From positions 1,032,501-1,096,500 of the forward strand of contig NC_064035.1 of NCBI RefSeq assembly GCF_932526225.1: a stretch of 64,000 nt of DNA, in the 5' to 3' direction. Source of the stretch: Nematostella vectensis. Lineage: Eukaryota > Cnidaria > Anthozoa > Actiniaria > Edwardsiidae. Position 1 is the stretch's first letter, and every line of letters begins with the position of its first letter. The notes under the pieces are model-generated. The model did no database searches and was not told the DNA's origin. It worked only from the letters and a program-made list of their open reading frames with translations. Shown piece after piece: positions 1 to 8,960 of this stretch. The translations under genes and the position numbers were made by a program.

Positions 1-183
1 GGCTGGCAGAGTAGCGATGGGCGGGAGGTCGGATATAGTCGTTATCTGATGATCCCGCTCGAGATTATACCAGCTGTTAAACAGCAAGCACTTCCGGAGC
101 GCCACGAAGCGTGGTCGCCTTATCGGCCGCTCAAAGTAGAGCGTCTGTTCGCCTTTGGTGAGCACAGTATGTAGGACCACCAT
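1..183 (-). CDS. Partial ORF, N-terminus of a structural-type protein of the integrated element
   Basis: Reading the minus strand from an ATG at 183-181, 61 codons are open to the left edge with no stop. The product is rich in Arg, Leu and aromatics, with a motif RPRFVALRKC around residues 24-33. It is divergent from the + strand gene starting at 226, leaving about 42 bp between the two ATGs. I associate similar sequences with a minor virion (fibre- or penton-like) protein of cnidarian elements, but this rests on recollection of the family and the function is not demonstrated. It is one of the few parts of the element with no visible break. Confidence 0.5.
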   Translation of the reverse strand, partial: MVVLHTVLTKGEQTLYFERPIRRPRFVALRKCLLFNSWYNLERDHQITTISDLPPIATLPA

Positions 184-225
184 TGTATTTAACACAGCCC
201 GCCTTCGTGTTTAATAGGACTGAGC

Positions 226-1693
226 ATGGATTGGGAAAGCTGGCGGATGCTGAACGAGGAGGCGAAAGAGGCGGAAGAGACGAAAAAGGCGGCAACTGCG
301 GCGGGAGCCTCTATAGCCGAACATATCAAACACGCTATAGCCGAACAAATCAAACGCGCAAAATCCGGTTTCCCTAGGTCTCTGACCCTCGGGCAGAAGA
401 AGCTACTCTACGCCGTGCACGCGACCCCCGTGGAGAGCACGGCCTCAAAACATCACCCCACTGCTCACGCAGCTAGAGATACACGTGGCTGAGGACAAAT
501 CATTCACGACTAGGGTCCGAGACATATTCAAAGAGACAGTGATCACGCACAAGTCCGCCAAGGAGTCTCGCCGGTGGCTATCTGAGCCTTCCTGTGGGTG
601 CTGGACACGGCAACTCAACTTTGCGGTCTGGTGTGCAACCGCCGGATGCGGGGTGTCCCTAACCGACCCCGCTTTCGCCACGCCCCCTCTGTCATCAGGG
701 GATTTCTAAGGTTTCACGTCTACTTTACCACACGGAGGTTACTCTACGAGCTCGGCGCCCCCCTGCCTGGCGACAGCCCGTTCACGCAAAAAGATAACCC
801 CTACAAGAAAGCCGCTTTCGAGCGTCTATGTATAGAGTTCGGTTTGCCGCGTAAGCCGGACTTCCGATGGAAAGGCGGGCGGAACCACGGGCTAGGCGAT
901 GTGTTTGTGTTCTACACGGGGGAGGGGTATCGCAACGTGCACGTGATCCGTGGCTACGACACGGCGGCGGACGAGTACCCGAGCCACCTCAATCTGTTTA
1001 GCGGCGAAGGTGGGACGTACAATAGTGGGAAGCAGGTGGGTTACATACGCAACGACGACCACGGGGGCGTGCAATATAGCTGGTTTGCGCCTCCCAAAGG
1101 TGAGGGGCTGACAAAAGCAGGGCTAGGAAGACTCGATCACTCGGTCGAGGCGTTCGTCTACACAGTGCTTGGCGCGCTCCTCTATCGCGGGGGCCGGTGG
1201 GCCGGCCATGGAGGCGCAGGCGTTCACGAAGCTGCTTGAAGACGCGATCATAGAAAACGGCATCACTCAAAGCGTGCAAAGGTACCAGTTAGCCGTGCAG
1301 GAGGCCAAGGTGAGACTGAGTCTTGCGGTCGCACCAGGAGTGTGGCTGATGCCGGGCGGTCTGGTGATGAACGCGCAAAGCGTCGTGGGCTACAACAATA
1401 AACTGCAGAAAGCCACAGACTCCATGACGCTCGGCGCAAACGCGATCAACACCGAGACAAAGCCAGTCGGTGCTCATAACATGGCCGTTGGGCATCCTAG
1501 GGTGCAACACGTGACCAAGGACCGCAAGGTGCGAAGCAAGGCCGTAGTGCACGCAGAGGGCCCGGCGCCTGCCCCCTCTTCGCGTATGCGCAGCATGACA
1601 TTGCCCGGACCGGGCGAAAAAAGTGACCACACCGCCCTCAAGGCGGGGTTGTCGGCACTCGAGGTGGCCGCGGCGTATTACTTGTTCCGATGA
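226..1693 (+). pseudogene. Fragmented element gene of unknown function (several frames)
   Basis: Coding-like sequence switches frame along this stretch. The first segment (226-492) starts with MDWESW and is Ala/Glu-rich. A second frame is open at 485-600, the first frame resumes at 598-1239, and a shifted frame runs 1169-1693. The 598-1239 and 1169-1693 ORFs overlap by 71 bp, and the first stops making family-like sense near the overlap, so I read them as one gene with a frameshift at about 1180-1200. No catalytic motif is recognisable. The last segment ends by overlapping, tail to tail, the minus-strand gene ending at 1678. The alternative is two or three separate small genes. Confidence 0.45.
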
Positions 1694-2620
1694 TTGCTTT
1701 GCATTCGACGAACAAAGAACGCGGCTACGGCTAGAATGAGCAGCCACGCATTTTCGCCAAGGAATTTCACCGCTTCTCCTGCAGCCTTAAACACGAAGTT
1801 CGCGATGCTGCCTACTAGCCCAGGGAAAAGCTCGCCTAGCTTTTTCCCGATAGCCTTAAGCCCGATACCGACCCCTCTGGCCAAGGAGAAGAGCGACTTG
1901 CCGAGCGACGTCACAATGGCCGCGATCGTCGTCGCTACGGCCAACCCGATAGCGGTGACGGTAAAGCCGTACTTTTTGAAGATGGCTTTGATGCGCTCTC
2001 TGAGCGGCTTTTGGTTCTCGAGCTCTCGGTTTTCGCGTTCTAGTTCGTCAATCTCGGATAGCCTTTCCTCGTTGCGCTCACGGGCCTCTTGGCGGCGACT
2101 CTCTGACGTGTTAGAGTCGTCGATGGTCTCCCTGTCTGTGGTTACCACCCCTTGCAGCTCTTGGACTCGTTCTGTGTTCTCCTGGATGACCGCGTCTATC
2201 TCTGCCATAGACCCCATCGTCAGCTTGAAGCCTTTCAGCTTCGCAACGTCCTGTCGAACGCCCCCGTTCTCATTGAACAGCTGTCTTGGTTTAGTCCAAC
2301 CTCCTTTGCCGAGGTTGCGAAGCTGTATTAGCGTCTTTCCCCTCTGGTCTGACTGGAACCGTATCAGATTCTCGTTAAGGTCTGGGTATTTCTCCCTGAG
2401 GGACTGGAGACCGAGTCTTGTCGCTGCACCCTCTGTGGTAAACGAGGTTTCAGCGGTCGTTTGCGTCCGGGCCCCCCCGCGATGACGTGCTCGTCATTGG
2501 GATCGATTCGCCATCGTCGGGGTCAAACGGGATAAGGGGCGTCGTCTCGTCGTCCCTGTCTTCGGCGGACGCACCCGGCAAGGTATCGTCAATGTCAACG
2601 TCAACATCAACATCATCCAT
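1678..2620 (-). pseudogene. Coiled-coil plus hydrophobic protein of the element, broken by a C-run frameshift
   Basis: An uninterrupted ORF occupies 1678-2217 (179 aa). It has a highly charged coiled coil (about residues 5-75), a short basic stretch, then Gly/Ala-rich hydrophobic segments (about 85-135) and a C-terminal transmembrane-like helix ending in basic residues. The same frame stays open upstream to about 2494. An acidic Asp-repeat segment beginning at an ATG at 2620 is in a different frame. The switch coincides with a seven-C run at 2472-2478, so a one-base slip there probably split one gene of about 310 codons. An alternative is initiation at the internal ATG at 2217. The layout suggests a membrane or virion protein; the function is unknown. 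Confidence 0.6.
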
Positions 2621-2698
2621 GATGCGTAAATCATGCTACGCTATATTAGACATGTCTAACAGTCCGCACCATAGTCACGTGACTTCTTACTACTAGGA
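2621..2698. promoter_or_regulatory. Divergent intergenic promoter region of the element
   Basis: Only 78 bp separate the minus-strand ATG (2620) from the capsid gene ATG (2699). The interval holds a TATATTA-like stretch near 2641 and a palindromic CACGTG E-box (within TCACGTGA) near 2676. A bidirectional promoter is the simplest reading, but no transcription start can be seen directly. Confidence 0.35.
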
Positions 2699-3940
2699 AT
2701 GTCAGTCAGCGATAACCTTGACCCCAAACGAACACCCAGAGCTCCTCTGTGGTTGAAAGCCGAGAGAACTGTTCACCGGGTCAATCTCAACCCGTCGACG
2801 GCTTCCCCCGGCGAGACGCTATATGTGGCGGTCCCAAAGCTATCGGAAGGCGTCACGCTTGTGCCTGGCTGCTTGAGGGTCGGTTTCGATCTATCCATCT
2901 CAGGCCAAGCAAATAATACCGTCGTGAACAACGTCGGCCGAAATCTCGTGAGCCGCCTGAAAATCACGTTTGCAGGAGAAACGCTCCAGGACACCAACCG
3001 CTACGATGTCTTCAAGACGTATGAGGAGCTTTACCTGTCCAAGGTCGAGAGAGAGGACCGCCTGGAGCAGGGCATACAGTCAGAAAACATGCACAAGCTT
3101 CGCTCCAAGGCTGGCGATAAAGCGACTAGTAACGCCAAGGAGAACGCTCTAAACGCCGCCCACGGGGCGAAGCACACCATCCCGCTAGACCATTCTCTGC
3201 TGACGGACCACGGCGTAGTGTACCTAAGGGCGCTTTCCGAGGCGCTGCTCTTCGAGATCACGCTCGCAACGGTTGATCAGGTAGTCGTCGGAAGCGATGC
3301 TACCTAATTCTTCTACGGCATCAAAAATCTAGAGCTGGAATACTAAAGCCTGAGGGACAATAACCTCGCCCGGTTTGCAGCCGCCGCCTACCAAAACGGC
3401 ACAACGTTCTTCTACGAGCAAGTAAACCTCCACAAGACCTTCGTGATTAGCAAAGGGACGGACAGCATAATCAACGAGAGTGTCAACCTGCCGCAAAGGT
3501 CTATGAGTGGTCTGTTGCTCCTCTTTGTGGAGCCATACACGGCAGGGGCTCGCGACTCTGAGAAGTTCGTGTACTCCGACATCAAGAGCGTTCGCTTTAC
3601 AATCGACGGCATGCCAAACAAGGTCTTCAGCCAGGGGCTGCACCCCACGGATTTCTGGAGGGAGGCGAAAAGGCGGTTCGTCAGTGGCGGTGGAGCGCCT
3701 AGTGTCAGCCCCGAGTCGTTCTATGGCGATAACAAGTTTGCTTTGTGGATCGACCTTCGAACGACGGACGACAATGTTATCCATGGGGGCGGTCTCCGAT
3801 TGGTCAACACCCGCGACGGTGTGCATCTCAAGATAAAACGCACGGCAAGCGGCACGGGTACCGTAAACTGTCACGTGTTTGCGGTGGTCGACGCCCAAAT
3901 GAACCTTATGAACGGGCAGCTAGAGTCCGTACAATACTGA
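2699..3940 (+). pseudogene. Major capsid protein-like gene (double jelly-roll type), two in-frame stops
   Basis: One reading frame of 414 codons starts at 2699 and ends at the TGA at 3938-3940. It is interrupted by TAA at 3305-3307 and a second TAA at about 3344-3346. Length, beta-rich composition and position directly upstream of a packaging ATPase fit the major capsid protein of adintoviruses and Polinton-like viruses. No catalytic motif is expected for this family, so the call rests on synteny and general resemblance. The two stops sit 37 bp apart; the rest of the frame is open, which suggests decay after insertion with little other damage. Confidence 0.65.
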
Positions 3941-3955
3941 GCACAGTAGTACGGT

Positions 3956-4558
3956 ATGGACCCGAAAAACGTCCCATTTAACGCTCTCATCGTGGGCCCG
4001 ACGTCATGCGGGAAGACCCGATTCATAGTGGACCGGCTGCGCGGCCCTTTCCGGGGCAAGTTTGACTACATCGTACTCGTGTGCCCTACCTTTGTCTACA
4101 ACAAAACATACGAAGGCTTCGGCTAGGGAGACGATCGTCTGTTTGTCGTCACACCTGAGGCGGGTCAGATCGACATTCTGCTGAGGTTTGTCTCCGCTGT
4201 CTTCGAAGGAACTAATACGCTAATCATACTCGACGACTGTGCGGCCTCAAAAGACGTAAAGAGGCGCTCTGACCAGCTCGTCATCTTGGCGCTCAGCGCG
4301 CGCCACAGGGGTATTAGCGTGTGGGTGATCACGCAGCAGCTCACCAGCATCACGAAGCCGTTCCGTGAGAACATCGCGGCCTTGGTGGTCTTATATACCC
4401 CGAGCAAGGCGGACATGAAAGCTATCCTGCATGACTACGGCGCGGAGCTCTCAGAAGAGAAGATGAAAGAGTACATGAAGGCCCCCAAGACGAAAAAGTT
4501 CTCGAAGTTAGAGTTTTGCTTGCGTCACCCTTATACCACCGCCCTAGTTGAACGTTAA
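3956..4558 (+). pseudogene. FtsK/HerA (A32-like) genome-packaging ATPase, one in-frame stop
   Basis: The frame runs from ATG 3956 to TAA 4556-4558 (201 codons). A Walker A motif GPTSCGKT lies at codons 14-21 and a Walker B-like LIILDDC near codon 90, followed by a segment ending VITQQ that fits the sensor region of packaging ATPases. A TAG at 4124-4126 (codon 57) interrupts the frame between the two motifs. The gene follows the capsid gene by 15 bp, the usual capsid-ATPase pairing. The role in the ancestral element would be ATP-driven loading of DNA into the capsid. Confidence 0.7.
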
Positions 4559-4617
4559 GCGCAGTAAATCACCGCCCACGAAAACGCATTGATCACACTT
4601 GACAACACACGTGTACC

Positions 4618-5160
4618 ATGATGAGCGACGAATACTTTGAGAGTCGTCTTGAGGGGGGCGCCTCAGATATCGAGTCGTTGGACTGCTCGACGCAGCCAGC
4701 AAAAGAGCAAACTGAGATAGCAGACGCGAGGGAGAAACTCGCGATTCTCGTAGCCTCGGGGAAGTCGAGAGAGATGGTAGGCACGGCCCTGACTCACGAC
4801 GACGTCAAACGCATGAGCGCCGAGGAGGTGAGGAAGTACGAGAAGCGATACGAGACCGCTCTAGCCAGCCGGACTACAGACGCCCTGGCAGACAGCTTCC
4901 TGAAGCTTACGACCAAGCTAGTAGGCATGACGCTGCCGATAGACAGTGTGGTCGATCTTCACAATGACCTCGTGTCCGACTACATCATCAACAACGAGCT
5001 CCGCACATTGTGCGGAAGCCTGTCTCTACGCTGCGGTCGTTTGATGGCTTTAGCCGTCGGGGCGTTACACGTAGCACGTAATATGAACACCAACGGCGTT
5101 AGTATGCACGAGGTAGCAGTCGCAGACTCACCAGATGGCGAGTCTGCCATCCCAGAGTAG
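4618..5160 (+). CDS. Intact element ORF, charged alpha-helical protein of unknown function
   Basis: This is an unbroken ORF of 180 codons starting with two Met codons at 4618. The N-terminal 60 residues are acidic, the middle (about 60-115) is helical and rich in Lys/Glu/Arg, and the C-terminal third contains a Cys-containing hydrophobic stretch (about residues 130-155). No transmembrane segment is obvious and no known domain is recognised. It sits 59 bp after the ATPase gene in the same direction, so it was probably part of the structural gene block. Its intactness next to broken genes could be chance. Confidence 0.55.
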   Translation: MMSDEYFESRLEGGASDIESLDCSTQPAKEQTEIADAREKLAILVASGKSREMVGTALTHDDVKRMSAEEVRKYEKRYETALASRTTDALADSFLKLTTKLVGMTLPIDSVVDLHNDLVSDYIINNELRTLCGSLSLRCGRLMALAVGALHVARNMNTNGVSMHEVAVADSPDGESAIPE

Positions 5161-5612
5161 ACGCTCATTTGAAAGCTTGCCACTTTTTCAGCAACCAAAT
5201 AGTTGCATCACAAATGGAGGAACCTCAAGGAAGTATTAGTGCTCAGCATCTCGCGGAATCTGACGAACAAGCTTGCGGAACAAACTGCTCATGAACCTGC
5301 ACGTTAGAAAGTGGAGATAATCACGAGCCCCGAACCATCCGCAACCCGACCTAAACACCCTGGACGAGTCGAAGCTGGAAGGCGCTTGGAACCGACTTAA
5401 CAGAGCGAAGAAAAAAGCTGTGCAACACGTTGAGTCGCCGGTCGCTAGCGAGTCGCAGGGATGCGAGGGCTATGACGAACAAACACCAGTCCTGGAAAGC
5501 ACCTCTGCTTGGTCGACAAGCGAGCCGACCCGGACAATGGAAATCTCGACTGTTAGCCATGGAGTAAGCAGACATTTAAACACGAGAGCCCCACCCATAT
5601 CCGTATATCGCA
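5161..5612 (+). other. Degraded coding-like stretch between element genes
   Basis: No complete gene is visible. Around 5340-5575 the + strand shows coding-like, Ser/Glu-rich sequence whose open parts lie in more than one frame, consistent with a decayed small gene. Nothing supports a specific function. Confidence 0.3.
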
Positions 5613-5822
5613 ATGTCGACGACGCAGCAAAGCAAGATTACAAAGACCATCACCAACACCGCAGTCATAACCGGCCTCGTCGCCGGTATCGGCTGGGTTG
5701 GGCGCAAGGTCTTGCGCGAAGACTTCACCAAAGACCCCTCCGCGAACGCCATGAACTACGCAAAAATGACTGCCGCCGTTGCGGGTGCTTTCGCTATGAA
5801 GGGTTACCTTGGTCTTGTGTAG
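5613..5822 (+). CDS. Small hydrophobic element protein (69 aa)
   Basis: This is an intact ORF of 69 codons. A short polar N-terminus is followed by a Gly/Val/Ala hydrophobic segment (about residues 17-32), a charged linker, then a second Ala-rich hydrophobic segment (about 48-66). This two-segment plan fits a small membrane or virion-associated protein of the element. No family with known function is assigned. Confidence 0.5.
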   Translation: MSTTQQSKITKTITNTAVITGLVAGIGWVGRKVLREDFTKDPSANAMNYAKMTAAVAGAFAMKGYLGLV

Positions 5823-5837
5823 GGCATGTATTAGACT

Positions 5838-6104
5838 CGTGTTCACGTACACAGCATCACTAAATTCGTTGGTGGCAACTACCTTGCAAAGTTCCTGTCG
5901 AACGATGAGAGCCCTGCCTTAGCTGAGAAGGAGAGGCACGACAAGGCCCTCGAAAAATACCAACGACACTATAGACGCTACCAACAGCGGCGACAAAAAG
6001 TCCTCGATTGGCAAGCAGAGCGGTCACTCCCTGGAAGCCACCTCTGGCGTAGTAGTCGGACCTACTATTCTTGCCAACCGACCGCGGGTACAAGTATGCC
6101 CTGA
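5838..6104 (+). pseudogene. Fragment of a charged helical element protein
   Basis: One frame on the + strand is open and strongly charged, rich in Lys/Arg/Glu/Tyr, with a KFVGGNYLAKFL motif near its start, and ends at a TGA near 6104. It has no good start codon and overlaps the first integrase-like residues in another frame. I read it as a remnant of a separate element gene fused by decay to the integrase region. Confidence 0.35.
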
Positions 6105-6748
6105 CTGTCGTTGACGTTGCTTCACGATATAAAGCCGCCCGCCCACTGAGGACCAAGAACGCGGCCGTTGTCTCCCGCGAACTCGCTGACATCTATGCAG
6201 AGGGACCTCTCACATGACCAAAAGTCCTCATGGTTGATGACGGCACGGAGTTCAAGTGTGCTACCACTAAGCTCCCAACAGACCACGGGGTGGAGGTCCC
6301 ACGGGCTGAGCCAGGGCATCACAGGAGCCGAGCTTTCGCCGAGTCTTTCCATCGCTGGCTGGCACAGCGCCTATTTCGTGCGCAGTACTCGAAGGAGCTT
6401 GCATCCGGCGAAACAAACCGCGAGTGGGTTACTGCTTTGCCAATCGTCATCTCGGACATAAACGCAACTAAGACTCGCATGACTGGCTTTGCGCCTAAAG
6501 ACGCTAAAAGCTGAGGCGCGTGCCTCTCGAAGCCGAAAAGCCCCCCTTAGAGGTCGGAACGGAGGCGTACATCGCCGTAAACGGGGAAGACCTCCAGGAC
6601 AAGGGCCGACGGCGAGCGACGGACCCGTGGTGGACAAGCAAGGCATAGCCAATACTAAAGAGGGTTATGGAGCCCGTACAGCCAGTGTTGTATTACACGG
6701 CGTACTCTAAGCACGGCTTCACGCGTTCGCAGTTGCGTGTTGCGTGAT
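6089..6748 (+). pseudogene. Retroviral-type (rve, DDE) integrase remnant of the element
   Basis: The catalytic core is recognisable: an early strand with VVDVASRYKA carrying the first Asp, then DDGTEFK carrying the second Asp, then FAESFHRWL carrying the Glu. The frame is broken by a TGA at 6215-6217 just before the second motif. It ends at 6514, after which a C-terminal-like segment (DPWW, then KHGFTRSQLRV near 6740) continues in a shifted frame with a further stop. No zinc-binding N-terminus is visible. Integrases of this type insert adintovirus and Polinton genomes. This copy cannot be active as written. Confidence 0.75.
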
Positions 6749-6937
6749 CAGCGCTTGTGCCTTCTATTGCAGCTAAGGCACGTGAGTCTGACATTCCACT
6801 TGTAGTGACCCTGACTGTCGTCTAGCCGGTCGATACTGAAGCATTGGGGATGGCTCTTGGTGTATCCCTGAAACAGAAGCTGAGTGCCACAGACCGTGCA
6901 CAGCAATCAGCAATCACGCCGAGTACGTGGTCTACCG
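6749..6937. other. Intergenic gap between convergent integrase and replication genes
   Basis: This short stretch between the end of the integrase remnant and the degenerate 3' end of the minus-strand replication gene shows no ORF or motif I can support. Confidence 0.4.
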
Positions 6938-8959
6938 TTAGAACGTGGTGCGATCCCGTGTACTTTGTGCGACCCTTTTGCCTGTCGTCTTTATGTCGTG
7001 GAGCCTGGAGGAGGGCTTTTCGCAGTCTTCACACAGGCAGCGGTAGTCGGACTCGAACCAGCGGATGTTGCCTTGTGCCCACTCCTCGAGCATATCGTGA
7101 GGCCCCTCTTTATTTCCCCAGGGCGAAACCTGCCCATAGTCGCCACAACACACTACCTGACACGGCCACGTGGCGAGATAATCTAGGATGGCGCGTAGCA
7201 CTTTAGTCTGTACCTTACAGCACTCGTCAATGATGATTACTTCTGCAAGATGGTCAAGTTTGTGCCCCAGCTCGGAAGGTCTCCACTCCTTTATCGGCTT
7301 TTCCGCTGGTATGCAGAGGTAATGGTGGTAGGTTTGAGCCTTCACCGCGAGGCGCGGGTTATTGCGATGGTCGTGGGCGAGGTCGTTCTCGGGAGTGAGC
7401 ACCACAACGTTGCGGCCGCGGAACATGCTCACCGCCCACTCGGTCTTCCCCGATCCTCCTTGACCGGCTAGATACATCTTTGCAGAGGTTGCGGCCACTA
7501 GATCGCACGGCAGACTCGGCGCAGTGCTTGGCTCTTTGGCCAATCTCCCCGAGTTCTTCGGATACCAAGCCGCTTCGGGTCGCCACTCGTACCCAGGCTT
7601 CTTGTGGCGCCACTCTCCATACCTCGGATTTCGCTCCACGAGCTTTATACCACTGGGCGCCGCCTTTGCGTATCTGTGCACACCCGGAGGACGTCTTCGC
7701 GAGGAATCCGCAACAACATGCGTCGCGACGCTATGTTTGTGTACGCCAAGACGAAGACCCTGATATGGTACCGTTGTGAGCGTCGGACACCGTCTTTGTA
7801 TTGGATCAGATGAGCCCCGTCGGCATGCTCAAAGTTAAGTAAGTGGTTGGTGCCCGCAAGGAGGTTTGTCAGATACGCAGCTTCTTCACGGTCACGAACT
7901 ATGATCGAGGACTCGTCGCCACGGCGAGCACACTTGCCTAAGAAACGGACAGCGAGATCTCGACCCTCAGGATACTGCGGGTCTTCGCTACTCGCGCTAG
8001 TGGGGGAACCTGATGGAGTCCTTTTTTCCGACGCTATACAATACCCCCCTCGCCGTGGCCATGACGAGGTCACCCGAGTCTAACAGGTCCTTGAGCTCTG
8101 GCGTGGTGATCCAGCACTCGTTTTGTTCCAAGTGCTGCCCTACCCTCCCGGAAGTGTAGGGGTGGCAGGCCTCAGAGAACTCCCACTCGGTCAGCTGAAT
8201 GACCCCGGTTAGTTGAAGAACCTCGCTCAATGGCCGTCCCACAATATCCGCGATACGATACACGTTCGTAGGGAAGCCGTATTTGCGTACCACATCATTG
8301 GCGTCCGAGGCGCCGCCGAAGACACTGACCTCGCATCCTAGGTACGCCGCGCCGCATGTCGATGTGCTCATGAGGCTGCGCCCCTAAGTTTTCCTTGCTA
8401 TTCCACACTTTGGACTCAACCTTCGCCGCTTGCCAGACGCCGCTGTATTTAAGAGGCGCTGGCCTGATGTTCTCTCTTTGGATCCACTTCTTGAACCGAT
8501 ACCCTGTCGCCCCTCCCATGCTGTGCGTAGCCTCCAGGTACTCTTCCCAAGCGGGATGATCTCCCGAAAGCTCCTGGGGGACGTGACCTTTCTTACATGT
8601 AAAGGCTCTGTCAATCGCGACGCTATCTCTCTCCGATCGGTATAGCTTCCCCTCGTGCGTGACTATAACGCGCCCGCATAGCCAGATCCTCGTTCTTCTT
8701 GGGATCGCCCTGTTTGTAAAGCGAATGAGCACCTCTCGCACTTTTGCCTCGCGCGTTTTCGCGGCGGCACTTAAAGCCTTCTCCTGACGTAGCGACGAAG
8801 CTCGTCCTCAGCCTCGAGGTCTAGGCCGTAGACGCTCGTAATCGCAGGTGGTTCAGTCGGAAGCTCCGCCCAGGCGTGGTTATTGTGGCAAGGGATAGTG
8901 ACCCTCGCATTAGTCTTGTACTTCCCCGAGTCCCACAGAACGTTACCCAGGGCGTCCAC
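6938..8959 (-). pseudogene. Replication protein remnant: polymerase-like region plus SF1-type helicase
   Basis: Minus-strand coding sequence runs in pieces at 8959-8771, 8741-8370, 8371-7997, 8073-7645 and 7681-6938, with frame changes between them. The last piece has a Walker A motif GQGGSGKT (residues 73-80) and Walker B IIIDE (149-153), followed by a CGDYGQ segment, as in superfamily 1 helicases. The upstream pieces lack a motif I can verify, but the layout resembles the large polymerase/helicase-type replication genes of cnidarian Polinton-like elements. The 5' part is cut off by the LINE at about 8960 and the helicase C-terminus is missing or degenerate after about residue 200. Confidence 0.65.
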
Positions 8960-8960
8960 A

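Larger units (their letters stand above)
1..8960. mobile_element. Decayed adintovirus/Polinton-like integrated DNA element
   Basis: A GC-rich block, clearly different from the AT-rich DNA after about 11.8 kb, carries a linked set of virus-like genes: a capsid-type gene (2699-3940), a P-loop packaging-type ATPase (3956-4558), a retroviral-type integrase (6089-6748), a helicase-containing replication gene on the minus strand (6938-8959) and small structural-type ORFs. This combination is characteristic of adintoviruses, Polintons and Polinton-like viruses. Several genes carry in-frame stops or frameshifts, so this is a fossil copy. The left end runs off the window. The right end is interrupted by a LINE at about 8960 and nothing recognisable of the element appears beyond it. 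No terminal inverted repeats are visible. Confidence 0.8.

Noticed and set aside
1694-2485. 263-codon + strand ORF
   Set aside because: Shadow of the minus-strand coiled-coil gene; Ser/Arg-rich composition typical of an antisense frame.
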